NCBI RefSeq assembly: GCF_011057975.1 | Contig: NZ_CP049109.1 | Span: 372,001 to 436,000, forward strand | Length of the DNA stretch: 64,000 nt | Source: Sphingosinithalassobacter tenebrarum | Lineage (GTDB): Bacteria; Pseudomonadota; Alphaproteobacteria; Sphingomonadales; Sphingomonadaceae | Reading direction: 5' to 3' | Shown here: positions 18,940 through 29,463 of the stretch, piece by piece | Layout: every line of letters begins with the position of its first letter | Numbering within the stretch: the first letter of the stretch is position 1 | Translations under genes and position numbers: made by a program | The notes under the pieces: model-generated | Database searches by the model: none | The model's input: only the letters and a program-made list of their open reading frames with translations | Told to the model about the DNA's origin: nothing

Positions 18940-19899
18940 TCATCCCTCGCGCGGGCGGTCCCATAATCCGGCGTCGCGCGACACAGTGCCGTAAAGCCGG
19001 GCTCGCGCGCTCGCTTGCCCGAAAGCGCGAACGATCCAGCCGATCTTTTCGAAATTGCGCGTGCGGATGCGGTGGTCCCAGGCATGTTCGCCCGCCGCAG
19101 CGACCTTGCGCCCTATCGCGCCGTATATCCCCGCCGCCGCGAGTACGGCCCAGGCGGCGCGGAACGGCAGTTTCGGCGTTCCCGCCCGGCCGCTGGCTTC
19201 ATAGGCCGCGGCAAGGTCGGTGAGGCGGCGCACCAGCACCACCAACCGCCCGCGATAATGGGGCTTCACATGCTGGCCGGGCGAAACGTCCATCTCCGCC
19301 AGCCACTCCATAGGCAGATAGCAGCGCCCCACCCGGTCGTCGGCTTCCACGTCGCGCGCGATGTTTGAAAGCTGGAAGGAAATGCCGAGATCGCATGCCC
19401 GGTCGAGCGTTGCCTCGTCCTTCGCATCGACTCCCATCACCAGCGCCATCAGGCACCCGACCGCGCCCGCGACATGATAGCAATAGCGCAGCAAATCGGC
19501 CTCGGTGCGCGGCCGCCAGTCCTCGACGTCCAGCGCGAATCCGGCAATCACGTCGTCGATCAAGTGGCGCGGCAGCGGCAGCTCGGCATTGAGCACGCCG
19601 AGCGCATCGAACCCGGGATCGCCGATCCGCTTGCCCGAAAGCACCGCCTCGGTCCCTTCGCGGATCAGCGCGAGCCGCGCGGCGGCGTCTTCCTCCGAAT
19701 GGCCTTTATGGCCGAGCAGTTGCGCATCGGCGAGATCGTCGCAGCGGCGGCACCAGGCATAGAGCAGCCATGCCCGCTGGCGCATCGTCCGGTCGAACAG
19801 CCGGCTCGCCGCGGCAAAGCTCAGCGATCCGCCCGAAATCGTTTCGTGCGCGGTTGCGACGATCGCCGCGCGGCTGGGAAGCGCGCCGTGCTCGCTCAC
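18940..19899 (-). CDS. crtB: phytoene synthase
   Basis: 319 residues. It condenses two geranylgeranyl diphosphates to phytoene, the committed carotenoid step. The first aspartate-rich motif is in WCRRCDDLADAQ (Asp54-Asp58). The second is NIARDVEADDRVGRCYLP, which matches squalene/phytoene synthase family signatures. The GTG start overlaps the stop of the LOG gene by four bases (GTGA), so translation is coupled. It is the last carotenoid enzyme gene of crtY-crtI-LOG-crtB. Confidence 0.95.
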   Translation of the reverse strand: MSEHGALPSRAAIVATAHETISGGSLSFAAASRLFDRTMRQRAWLLYAWCRRCDDLADAQLLGHKGHSEEDAAARLALIREGTEAVLSGKRIGDPGFDALGVLNAELPLPRHLIDDVIAGFALDVEDWRPRTEADLLRYCYHVAGAVGCLMALVMGVDAKDEATLDRACDLGISFQLSNIARDVEADDRVGRCYLPMEWLAEMDVSPGQHVKPHYRGRLVVLVRRLTDLAAAYEASGRAGTPKLPFRAAWAVLAAAGIYGAIGRKVAAAGEHAWDHRIRTRNFEKIGWIVRAFGQASARARLYGTVSRDAGLWDRPREG

Positions 19900-20477
19900 A
19901 ATTCCTCGCGAGTCATGCGTACGATCGGCACGGTGGGTTCGAAATTCGCCATCTTGTCGAGCAATGTGTCGAGATCGCTGTCGACCAGCAAGATGCCCTG
20001 ATGCTGCGGCCGCAGGAAACCGACCTTGCCCATATGGCCGACGAAGTCGATCAGCCCGTCATAGAAACCGGCGATGTTGAGCAGGCCTATGGGGTCGGCG
20101 TGATAGCCGAGCTGCGCCCAGCTCATCGCTTCCCACAATTCGTCCATAGTGCCGGTGCCGCCGGGCAGCGTCACGAACCCGTCGGCAAGCTCGGTGAAGC
20201 GCGCCTTGCGCTCGTGCATCGTCTCGCAGACTTCAAGGTTGGTCAGTCCGCGATGCGCGACTTCGGCATCGACCAGCCGCTGCGGGATGATGCCGATCAC
20301 TTCGCCCCCGGCTTCGAGCGCGGCGTCGGCCACCGCGCCCATCAGCCCCAGCTTGCCGCCGCCATAGACGACGCCGATGCCGCGTTCGGCAAGGCTGCGG
20401 CCCACCATCCTGGCGGCTTCGATATAGACGGGATCGGCGGGGCTCGCCGATCCGCAATAGACTGCGATACGCTTCAT
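19896..20477 (-). CDS. LOG family protein (cytokinin riboside 5'-monophosphate phosphoribohydrolase family)
   Basis: 193 residues. It has the family signature PGGTGTMDELWE (residues 105-116), the partner Arg/Lys in MHERKARF (88-95) and the N-terminal RIAVYCGSASPADP. Family members hydrolyse the N-glycosidic bond of nucleoside monophosphates; in bacteria the role is often unclear. Both ends overlap neighbours by four bases (crtI stop, crtB start), so it is locked into the carotenoid operon. Family assignment is secure, function in this setting unknown. Confidence 0.9.
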   Translation of the reverse strand: MKRIAVYCGSASPADPVYIEAARMVGRSLAERGIGVVYGGGKLGLMGAVADAALEAGGEVIGIIPQRLVDAEVAHRGLTNLEVCETMHERKARFTELADGFVTLPGGTGTMDELWEAMSWAQLGYHADPIGLLNIAGFYDGLIDFVGHMGKVGFLRPQHQGILLVDSDLDTLLDKMANFEPTVPIVRMTREEL

Positions 20478-21952
20478 GTCAGATCTTCCAGCATCAGGCC
20501 TGCGGTCGCCTTGGCGCTGCCCACGACGCCGGGAATGCCCGCGCCCGGGTGCGTTCCGGCACCGGTGAAATAGAGATTGGCGATATTGTCGTCGCGATTG
20601 TGCACCCGGAACCAGGCGCTTTGCGTCAGGATCGGTTCCAGCGAGAATGCCGATCCGTGATGCGCGGCCAGATCGCGCGCGAAATCGGGCGGGGCATAGC
20701 TGAATCTGGTGACGATCCGTTCGTCGAGATCGGGGATCAGCCGCTTCTTCACTTCGGCGAGGATGCGCGCCTCCAGGATCGGCCCGATCTCGTTCCAGTC
20801 GGCCGGAAACTTGCCCAGATGCGGCACCGGGGCGAGCGCGTAGAAAGTCGCGTGCCCCTCGGGCGCCATCGCCGGGTCGCTCGCGCTCGGGTGGTGGAGA
20901 TAGAGCGAGAAATCCTGCGCCAGCACGCCGTGATCGTAAATATCCTCGAGCAGCCCTTTGTAGCGCGGGCCGAACAGGATCATGTGGTGCGGGATATCGG
21001 GGAAGGTCCCGCGCAGCCCGAAATGGACGAGGAACAGCGACGGCGAGAAACGCTTGCGCTCCAGCCGGTCGGCGGTGCGCTGTGCCGCGCGATTGTCGCT
21101 GAGCAGGTCGCGATAGCTGTGGACGATATCGGCATTGCTCGCGACCGCGTCGACATCGATCTGGAAACCCGATCTGGTCGTCAGTCCCGTCACCCGGTCG
21201 CCGAGCGTCGCGATATGCGTCACCGGATCGCCCAGCCGGATTTCGCCGCCCAGCCGCTCGAACAGCGCCACCATCCCGGCGACCAGCTTGTTGGTCCCGC
21301 CCTTCGCCCACCAGACGCCGCCATCGATTTCCAGCTTGTGGATCAGTGCATAAATGGCGCTGGTCTTCATCGGATCGCCGCCGACCAGCAATGTGTGGAA
21401 CGACAGCGCCTCGCGCAGCTTCTCGTTCTTCACGAAGTGCGACACCATCGAATAGACCGATCGCCACGCCTGATGCCGCGCCAGCGCGGGCGCGGCCTTG
21501 AGCATCGAACCGAAGTCGAGAAACGGCACATGGCCGAGCTTCACATAGCCTTCGCGATAGACGCCTTCGGAATAGCCGAGGAAGCGGCGATAGCCATCGA
21601 CGTCTTCGGGGGAGAGCTTGGCGATCTCGCCGCGCAGCTGCGTGTCGTCGTTCGAATAGTCGAATTCGGTCCCGTCGGGCCAGCTCAGCCGGTAAAAGGG
21701 CATGACGGGGAGGAGCTTCACGTCCTCCGAAATGTCGCGCCCGGTAAGCTGCCACAGTTCGGCGAGCGCATCCGGCGCGGTGATCACCGTCGGCCCGGCA
21801 TCGAAAGTGAAACCGTCGCGCTCCCAATGATAGGCGCGCCCGCCCGGCTTGTCGCGCGCCTCGATCAGCGTCGTTTCGATCCCCGCCGACTGCAGCCGGA
21901 TCGCCAGGGCAAGCCCACCGAATCCCGCGCCGATCACTGCCACGCGCTTCAT
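20474..21952 (-). CDS. crtI: phytoene desaturase
   Basis: 492 residues. FAD-dependent desaturase that converts phytoene to lycopene. The dinucleotide-binding fold is at the start (VAVIGAGFGGLALAIRLQ), followed by GGRAYHWERDGFTFDAGPTV. The C-terminal bacterial CrtI signature is in GAGTHPGAGIPGVVGSAKAT. The start overlaps the crtY stop by four bases (ATGA) and its stop overlaps the LOG start, a strongly coupled operon. The number of desaturations cannot be read from sequence. Confidence 0.95.
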   Translation of the reverse strand: MKRVAVIGAGFGGLALAIRLQSAGIETTLIEARDKPGGRAYHWERDGFTFDAGPTVITAPDALAELWQLTGRDISEDVKLLPVMPFYRLSWPDGTEFDYSNDDTQLRGEIAKLSPEDVDGYRRFLGYSEGVYREGYVKLGHVPFLDFGSMLKAAPALARHQAWRSVYSMVSHFVKNEKLREALSFHTLLVGGDPMKTSAIYALIHKLEIDGGVWWAKGGTNKLVAGMVALFERLGGEIRLGDPVTHIATLGDRVTGLTTRSGFQIDVDAVASNADIVHSYRDLLSDNRAAQRTADRLERKRFSPSLFLVHFGLRGTFPDIPHHMILFGPRYKGLLEDIYDHGVLAQDFSLYLHHPSASDPAMAPEGHATFYALAPVPHLGKFPADWNEIGPILEARILAEVKKRLIPDLDERIVTRFSYAPPDFARDLAAHHGSAFSLEPILTQSAWFRVHNRDDNIANLYFTGAGTHPGAGIPGVVGSAKATAGLMLEDLT

Positions 21953-23112
21953 CGCTTCTTTCCCCGTATCGCCTTGACGGCCTTGCCGATCGGCACCGGC
22001 GGCTTGCCGCTCAGCACGCGCAACCGGTCCGCCACGCTCGATTGACCGGCATAGAAGCGCGCGATCAGCCCCGCGTCCAGCCGATAGAAGCGCTCGAGAA
22101 TGCGCCAGCGCTCGGCCGGCTCGGCCGCGCGGAACAGCATCGCCGAAAGCGTGCGATAGAAGCCGCGGCTCCGCCAGCTCTTCCGCGCCAGCCCGTGCAG
22201 CAGATCGTGAAGCGCGACGCCCGAAACGTCGCTGGCATCGGCGACGGCCGCGGCCGCGCGCAACGCATCGGGCAGCGAATAGCCGGTGACCGGGTGGAAC
22301 AGCCCCGCGCGCATCCCCGCCTTGGCGACGCGATTGCCGCCAGCGCGCCAATATTCCTCGAAATCGCCGCCCATCACGACGGGCAGCACGCCGCCCTCCT
22401 CGCGCGCGACGCGATCGACCTGCCAGCCGCTGGCGGCGACATATTCGTCGATCCGCGCCCCGAGCAGATCGGCGTCGAGATGCCGGTCGTCGCTGTAATA
22501 GGTGTCCTCGACGAACATCCGCGTCGCGGCGAAGGGCAGACAATAGACGAAGCGATAGCCGTCGCGCTGCTCGACCGTCGCGTCCATCACCAGCGGGCGC
22601 GGCACGTCGTGTCCGTCGGACAGGCGAAACTCGCGCCCGAGGAATTTCTGCCAGCCCAGGTCGAGCATCGAGAGGTCGGCCGGACCGCGGCAATCGATCA
22701 CGCCCTGCGCTTCCACCCGGTCGCCATCGGCGAGCACCACGGCCTTGGCGCTGGTGGCGAGCACCTTGCGCTTGAGCATCAGAGCGTCGCGCGGCAGCGT
22801 TTCGCGAACCAGCTGATCGAGTCGTTCGGACTCGATCGAATAATAGGGGTTCTTCAGCGTGCGGGCGTGCCCCGGAAAGGCGACGTCATAGCCCGTCCAG
22901 CCATAGCTGATCAGCGGCGCGATCAGCCAGCGATGCTCGGCCGCGACGTCGCTCGCGAAGAAGGACCAGAGGTGATTGCCGCCGATCCGGCGCGATCCCT
23001 CGATCAGGCGAATGGTGCAATCGGGGCGTTTTCGCGTGAGCGCCAGCGCGATCAGCCCGCCCGCAAGTCCCCCGCCGACGATAGCGACATCGCAATTATG
23101 GGTGACCGGCAT
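21949..23112 (-). CDS. crtY: lycopene beta-cyclase
   Basis: 387 residues. Converts lycopene to beta-carotene by closing both end rings. N-terminal FAD/NAD fold CDVAIVGGGLAGGLIALAL; then DCRGP (about 142-146), FVEDTYYSD and VTGYSLPDALRAA, which match CrtY-type cyclases. It is the first gene of the crtY-crtI-LOG-crtB operon. Its presence with crtI and crtB accounts for a yellow beta-carotene-derived pigment, as in other sphingomonads. Confidence 0.93.
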   Translation of the reverse strand: MPVTHNCDVAIVGGGLAGGLIALALTRKRPDCTIRLIEGSRRIGGNHLWSFFASDVAAEHRWLIAPLISYGWTGYDVAFPGHARTLKNPYYSIESERLDQLVRETLPRDALMLKRKVLATSAKAVVLADGDRVEAQGVIDCRGPADLSMLDLGWQKFLGREFRLSDGHDVPRPLVMDATVEQRDGYRFVYCLPFAATRMFVEDTYYSDDRHLDADLLGARIDEYVAASGWQVDRVAREEGGVLPVVMGGDFEEYWRAGGNRVAKAGMRAGLFHPVTGYSLPDALRAAAAVADASDVSGVALHDLLHGLARKSWRSRGFYRTLSAMLFRAAEPAERWRILERFYRLDAGLIARFYAGQSSVADRLRVLSGKPPVPIGKAVKAIRGKKR

Positions 23113-23166
23113 GATCTGCGGTTAGCGAATCGCGGGAGATGGGGGAAGCCCCGCTCTGGCGCTAGT

Positions 23167-23508
23167 TCATCGCATCGCCTCCGCCGTGTCGAAGCTGGTC
23201 GGGCAGCGGCGTTGCTGCTCGGCGCGGATGGCGCGCACCGATAGGCGGCGATCGTCGGCTTCGAGGAAGCTCATGTCCGAATCGAGTTCGAGAACATCCT
23301 CCTCGCTGCCGCTTTCGAAAATGCTCGCCACGCCGGCTACCACGCCGTTGCGCCGCGCGCTGCGTTCGGCGCGCGTTTCATAATCGAGCGCGGTTTCCAG
23401 TTGCGCGCAGCTCAGCGGAGCAAAGCGCGCCGTGCGATGTTCGACGCTCGTGCATCCCGCACCCATCAGCGCGAGGACGAGCAGCAGTACAGGCTTGCGA
23501 ACCATCAT
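23167..23508 (-). CDS. small lipoprotein of unknown function
   Basis: 113 residues. It starts MMVRKPVLLLVLALMGAGC, a lipoprotein signal with lipobox MGAGC. The mature part holds LSCAQLETALDYETRAERSARRNG, a charged helical stretch, and a late RRCPTSF, so one disulfide is possible. No named family recognised. A GTC-like base context and a spacing of 55 bases separate it from crtY. Confidence 0.65.
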   Translation of the reverse strand: MMVRKPVLLLVLALMGAGCTSVEHRTARFAPLSCAQLETALDYETRAERSARRNGVVAGVASIFESGSEEDVLELDSDMSFLEADDRRLSVRAIRAEQQRRCPTSFDTAEAMR

Positions 23509-23581
23509 GTCGCTCCTTGAGATATTCCGGGGAAAGTGGTGTCCGGGCCGCTTCGCCGGGGCAAGGCGGCCCGGACCGGCT

Positions 23582-24226
23582 TCAGAAGCGCAGCGTCAGG
23601 CCGCCAAGCGCCTGGTTCGACGACAGCGAGCCGTCGAGCTTCCGGTGGCGATATTCGGCACGGACCGAGGCATTGCGCGAAACGGCAACTTCAACACCGC
23701 CGCCGAACAATACGCCGTCGACGGTCTCGCCTTCGCTTGCGACCGGCGTGGTGTTGCCGGTGGCGAAGCCGCTGATCCGGTAGCGGTTCAGCGCATAGCC
23801 GACCCGGCCATAGACCAACACCCGCGGTTGCACTGCGATGCCGGCGCGCACCGAAAAGTCGGCATTCCACTTCGAATCGAGTTCGATCGTGCCGCCGGGA
23901 ATGTCCGCGCGGAGCGTTTTGCCGTTCGGGCTGAACCCGGCCTCGACACCCAGTACGAAATTCTCGAACTGATGGTCGTAACCGGCATAGCCGCCATAGG
24001 CGAAGCCGGCGCGCCTGTCCGACAGCGTGGTGTTGAGCGTTGCCGGCAGGACCGTTTCTTCGATCCGACGGTCCTCCCATCCCGCCTGCGCGCCGATAGC
24101 GACTCCGTTGAAATATTCGCCGTCGGATTGTGCGCGGGCGGGCGGCGTGGTGATCAGCGCGACGAACGCCGCGGTGCCCAGCGCCACCAGTTGAAACGTG
24201 CCGCGGTTCATCATCTTCGTGCTCAT
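23582..24226 (-). CDS. outer membrane beta-barrel protein (Omp25/OmpA-like porin family)
   Basis: 214 residues from an ATG at 24226 with AGGAAGGA six bases upstream. A signal peptide ends near AQSDGEYF (cleavage after TPPARA). The mature part consists of alternating strands such as GFAYGGYAGYDHQFENFVLGVEAGF and VRAGIAVQPRVLVYGRVGYAL, ending in a terminal phenylalanine (LTLRF), the usual outer membrane insertion signal. About eight strands, as in Omp25-type proteins. Role structural or unknown. Confidence 0.8.
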   Translation of the reverse strand: MSTKMMNRGTFQLVALGTAAFVALITTPPARAQSDGEYFNGVAIGAQAGWEDRRIEETVLPATLNTTLSDRRAGFAYGGYAGYDHQFENFVLGVEAGFSPNGKTLRADIPGGTIELDSKWNADFSVRAGIAVQPRVLVYGRVGYALNRYRISGFATGNTTPVASEGETVDGVLFGGGVEVAVSRNASVRAEYRHRKLDGSLSSNQALGGLTLRF

Positions 24227-24380
24227 TTTACGTCCTTCCTTCGAGTGATTTGCATGTGCTGCGGACAAGCGACTCCGTGGCGTCAGACGGGGCTGACGCG
24301 CAGGATCGCGTTGCTTCGGGTGGAATTGCGCCCGGCGCGGGCCGATCGTGGCGGCGGCGGGCGCTTTCCTCAGGGCCTTG

Positions 24381-25418
24381 TCAGGTCGGTAGCGCCTCTG
24401 GACCGCGTGCTGTCAGGCGGAAGCGGTCGCGATAATCCGTCGCCGATACGCCCAGGTGCCGCTGAAACGCGCGACGCATCCGCTCCGCATTGCCGAAGCC
24501 CGAGCGCAGGGCGATCGCGTCGACCGGGGTCGTGGACTGTTCGAGCGCCACGCGGGCCGCCTGCAGCCGTGCCATTTCGACATAATGGGCGGGCGTCACG
24601 CCCATCTCCTCCTTGAACTTCCGCGCAAAGCTGCGCTCGGACATGCAGGCGCGCGCGGCGAGGCTGGTAACGGTCAGGTCCTCGCCGACATGGTCGAGGA
24701 TATGGGCGAGCGTTTCGGCGATCTTGCCGTCATTCGCCTTCTGCGCGAGCAAGCTGGCGCTGAACTGCGCCTGGCCGCCGGGGCGCATCATGTACATCAC
24801 ATTGTACCGAGCGACTTCGAGCGCGATGTCGTGGCCCCAATCCTCTTCGAGCAGGGCAAGCGCCAGGTCCATGCCCGCGGTCACGCCCGCCGAAGTCCAG
24901 ATATTGCCGTCGCGAACGAAGATCGCGTCGGGTTCGATCGAAACCCGGGGATAGCGTTTCGTAAGGATCGGGCACCACCACCAGTGCGTCGTCGCGCGGC
25001 GCCCGTCGAGCAGGCCCAGCTCAGCGAGGATCATCGCGCCGGTGCAGATCGACACCACGCGGTCGGCACGCCCCGCGGCGGCGGCGACGAAATCGAGAAG
25101 TTCGCGATCCTCGATCGCCTGAGCCGTGCCGTGCCCGCCGGCGACAATCAGCGTGTCGATCGGCCGCGCATCCTCGGCGGCCTCGGCAAAGGACTGGTCG
25201 GCCTCGATCGTCAGACCGCTCGTCGTGCGCACCGGGCCTGCCGCCTGTGCCACGACATGCACGTCATACGGCACCGTGCCCTGCGGCAGGAACAGCTTGG
25301 CGCCGGTAAGCACTTCGAGCGGTCCCACCACGTCGAGGATATGGGCATCGTGATAGGTGACCATCACCACCCGGCGTTGCGGCGCCGTCCGCGTCTGTAT
25401 GTTGGCAGCGTTTGTCAT
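24381..25418 (-). CDS. GlxA-family transcriptional regulator (DJ-1/PfpI domain plus AraC HTH)
   Basis: 345 residues from an ATG at 25418. The N-terminal DJ-1/PfpI-like domain (about 15-200) has HDAHILDVVGPLEV, the nucleophile-elbow region VVSICTGAMILAELGLLDG and ATTHWW. The C-terminal AraC-type helix-turn-helix domain (about 240-340) has LTVTSLAARACMSERSFARKF and DAIALRSGFGNAERMRRAFQR. GlxA regulators often control catabolic genes; the target here is unknown. The divergent neighbour is a sterol-desaturase-family enzyme 250 bases away. Confidence 0.88.
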   Translation of the reverse strand: MTNAANIQTRTAPQRRVVMVTYHDAHILDVVGPLEVLTGAKLFLPQGTVPYDVHVVAQAAGPVRTTSGLTIEADQSFAEAAEDARPIDTLIVAGGHGTAQAIEDRELLDFVAAAAGRADRVVSICTGAMILAELGLLDGRRATTHWWWCPILTKRYPRVSIEPDAIFVRDGNIWTSAGVTAGMDLALALLEEDWGHDIALEVARYNVMYMMRPGGQAQFSASLLAQKANDGKIAETLAHILDHVGEDLTVTSLAARACMSERSFARKFKEEMGVTPAHYVEMARLQAARVALEQSTTPVDAIALRSGFGNAERMRRAFQRHLGVSATDYRDRFRLTARGPEALPT

Positions 25419-25668
25419 GGGCAGACAGTATCCCGATGCGCTGAAGACCGTTAGGACAGTTACCCCACCTTTTCTGCCAAGGCGTTTTTTTGTCCGTTCG
25501 GACATCAGAATTGGGCCGAAACGGGCGATCGGCCCGTGCAAGAGGCGGATGATGGGGTGCGGAGAGCGAATATCGCCGCTGTCCGAAGCGGAGCGCCAAT
25601 CGAATGGTCCGACAATAGCCTGAAATCCGCCATTCCCCCCGGCTCGCGTCCCCCCTACAATCAGGCCT

Positions 25669-26436
25669 GTGACCGTCGCCCTAGCCATCCTCGCCTCCGC
25701 CGTCGCGATGACGCTGATCGTCGGCGTGCGGTACCTGCTGTCGAGCGGTGGGTTCGCGCTGGCGACACGGCTGCGCCATCCTGGCCTCTATGCCGGGCTC
25801 GGGCCGCAGATGCGTCGCGAAATCGCTTGGTCGCTCGCCAGCGCGGCGATCTATGGGATTCCGGCGGGCGTGGTCGCCTGGGGGTGGCAGGCGCATGGCT
25901 GGACGCGGATCTATGATGACATCGGCGCCTTTCCGCTCTGGTACCTGCCGGTTTCCGTGCTGCTCTATCTGCTCGCGCACGACGCCTGGTTCTACTGGAC
26001 GCATCGCTGGATGCACCGGCCGCGCTGGTTTCGCATCGCCCATGCCGTTCATCACGCCAGCCGCCCGCCCACGGCATGGGCGGCGATGGCGTTTCACCCG
26101 GTCGAAGCGCTTACCGGCGCAGTGGTGATTCCAGCGCTCGTCTTCGTCATTCCGATCCATGTCGGCGCGCTCGCGCTGGTGTTGACGATCATGACGGTGA
26201 TGGGCGTCACCAATCACATGGGGTGGGAGATTTTTCCGCGCTTTTTGTGGAACGGGCCGCTCGGCCGCTGGCTGATCACCGCCAGCCACCATCAGCGGCA
26301 TCATGATCGCTATCGTTGCAATTACGGCCTGTATTTCCGTTTCTGGGATCATCTGTGTGGCACCGATGCGGGCGTGGGCGGCTTTGCCGCGCCGCGTGAA
26401 CCGCACCCGCGAAGATATGCTACGGAACCTAAGTAA
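25669..26436 (+). CDS. sterol desaturase / fatty acid hydroxylase family membrane enzyme
   Basis: 255 residues from a GTG at 25669. Four to five hydrophobic helices. Histidine clusters for a di-iron site: HDAWFYWTHR, WFRIAHAVHHAS and TASHHQRHHDRY. Members hydroxylate or desaturate lipids, including sterols, fatty acids and carotenoids. No carotenoid hydroxylase gene sits in the crt operon, so a role on carotenoids is possible but unproven. A lipid-modifying role is equally likely. Confidence 0.82.
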   Translation: MTVALAILASAVAMTLIVGVRYLLSSGGFALATRLRHPGLYAGLGPQMRREIAWSLASAAIYGIPAGVVAWGWQAHGWTRIYDDIGAFPLWYLPVSVLLYLLAHDAWFYWTHRWMHRPRWFRIAHAVHHASRPPTAWAAMAFHPVEALTGAVVIPALVFVIPIHVGALALVLTIMTVMGVTNHMGWEIFPRFLWNGPLGRWLITASHHQRHHDRYRCNYGLYFRFWDHLCGTDAGVGGFAAPREPHPRRYATEPK

Positions 26437-26487
26437 AGCTGCCTCGTTCTAAGGCCGGTATCGCGTTCAAAGGGAGAAATCTGTCAC

Positions 26488-27330
26488 ATGCGTAGCCTGA
26501 CCCTCGCCGGGCTCCTGGCCTGTTCCATCGCGCTGCCCGCGCACGCCCAGTCAATCCAGTCGGAGAATGGCGACCCCGAAGGCGATTTCGCGATCGTCGG
26601 CGCGGCGGGAACGGTGACTCCCGATTATGAAGGCTCGGACGATTATCGCCTCTCCCCCGTCCCCGGAGCCGCCGGGCGGGTCGGCGGCATCGGCTTCCAG
26701 CTCGCCGGCAATCGCCTCAGCGTCGACCTGATGCCCGACATTCTGGAATCGGGCTGGAAGTTGCAGGCCGGGCCGCTGGCGGCGGTCAATTTCAATCGCA
26801 CCAGCCCCAAAAGCATCGATCAGCCCGAAATCGCCGCGCTGGGCGATGTCGGCACCGCGATCGAGGTCGGCGGCTATATCGGCATTGCCAAGACCGCCGT
26901 CGTCACCAGCGAGTATGACCGGATTTCGCTGACGCTCAGCTATCGCCACGACGTCAACGGGGTGCATGACAGCGGCGTGTGGACGCCGACGCTCAGCTAT
27001 CTGACGCCGCTCAGCCGCAAGGCGCTCGTCTCGGTCTTCGTCTCGGCCGACCATGTCGAGAACGCCTATGCCGACACTTATTATTCGATCACGCCGGCGG
27101 GATCGGTGGCGAGCGGCCTTCCGGTCTATGACGCCGATGGCGGCTGGAAGAACTGGGGTATGGGCCTGGGCGGCGCCTATGCGCTTTCGGGCGATCTGAC
27201 CGGCGGGCTGCTGCTCGTCGGCGGCGTCGGCTATCGCCGCCTGCTCGGCGACTTCGCCGACAGTCCCGTCGTCGGCGTCGGCAGTGCCGATCAGTGGCTC
27301 GGCGTCGCGGGGCTCGCCTACAGCTTCTGA
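26488..27330 (+). CDS. MipA/OmpV family outer membrane protein
   Basis: 280 residues with a signal peptide (LTLAGLLACSIALPAHAQ). The segment GAAGTVTPDYEGSDDYRLSPVPG is the family's N-terminal signature, and the protein ends VAGLAYSF with terminal Phe. Barrel strands throughout. The MipA family includes a scaffolding protein for peptidoglycan enzymes; most members are of unknown role. A ribosome site (AGGGAGAA) lies upstream of 26488. Confidence 0.88.
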   Translation: MRSLTLAGLLACSIALPAHAQSIQSENGDPEGDFAIVGAAGTVTPDYEGSDDYRLSPVPGAAGRVGGIGFQLAGNRLSVDLMPDILESGWKLQAGPLAAVNFNRTSPKSIDQPEIAALGDVGTAIEVGGYIGIAKTAVVTSEYDRISLTLSYRHDVNGVHDSGVWTPTLSYLTPLSRKALVSVFVSADHVENAYADTYYSITPAGSVASGLPVYDADGGWKNWGMGLGGAYALSGDLTGGLLLVGGVGYRRLLGDFADSPVVGVGSADQWLGVAGLAYSF

Positions 27331-27377
27331 ACACGGCCCCTTGCGTATGCGCCAGTAACCTTTAGACTCGCGACCAT

Positions 27378-29432
<2,055 letters not shown>

Positions 29433-29463
29433 TGGTGAGGATTTGTATCGACCGGAGAGCTGA

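Noticed and set aside
22042..23244. 400-codon open frame on the plus strand opposite crtY
   Set aside because: Antisense to a clear lycopene cyclase; composition typical of shadows.
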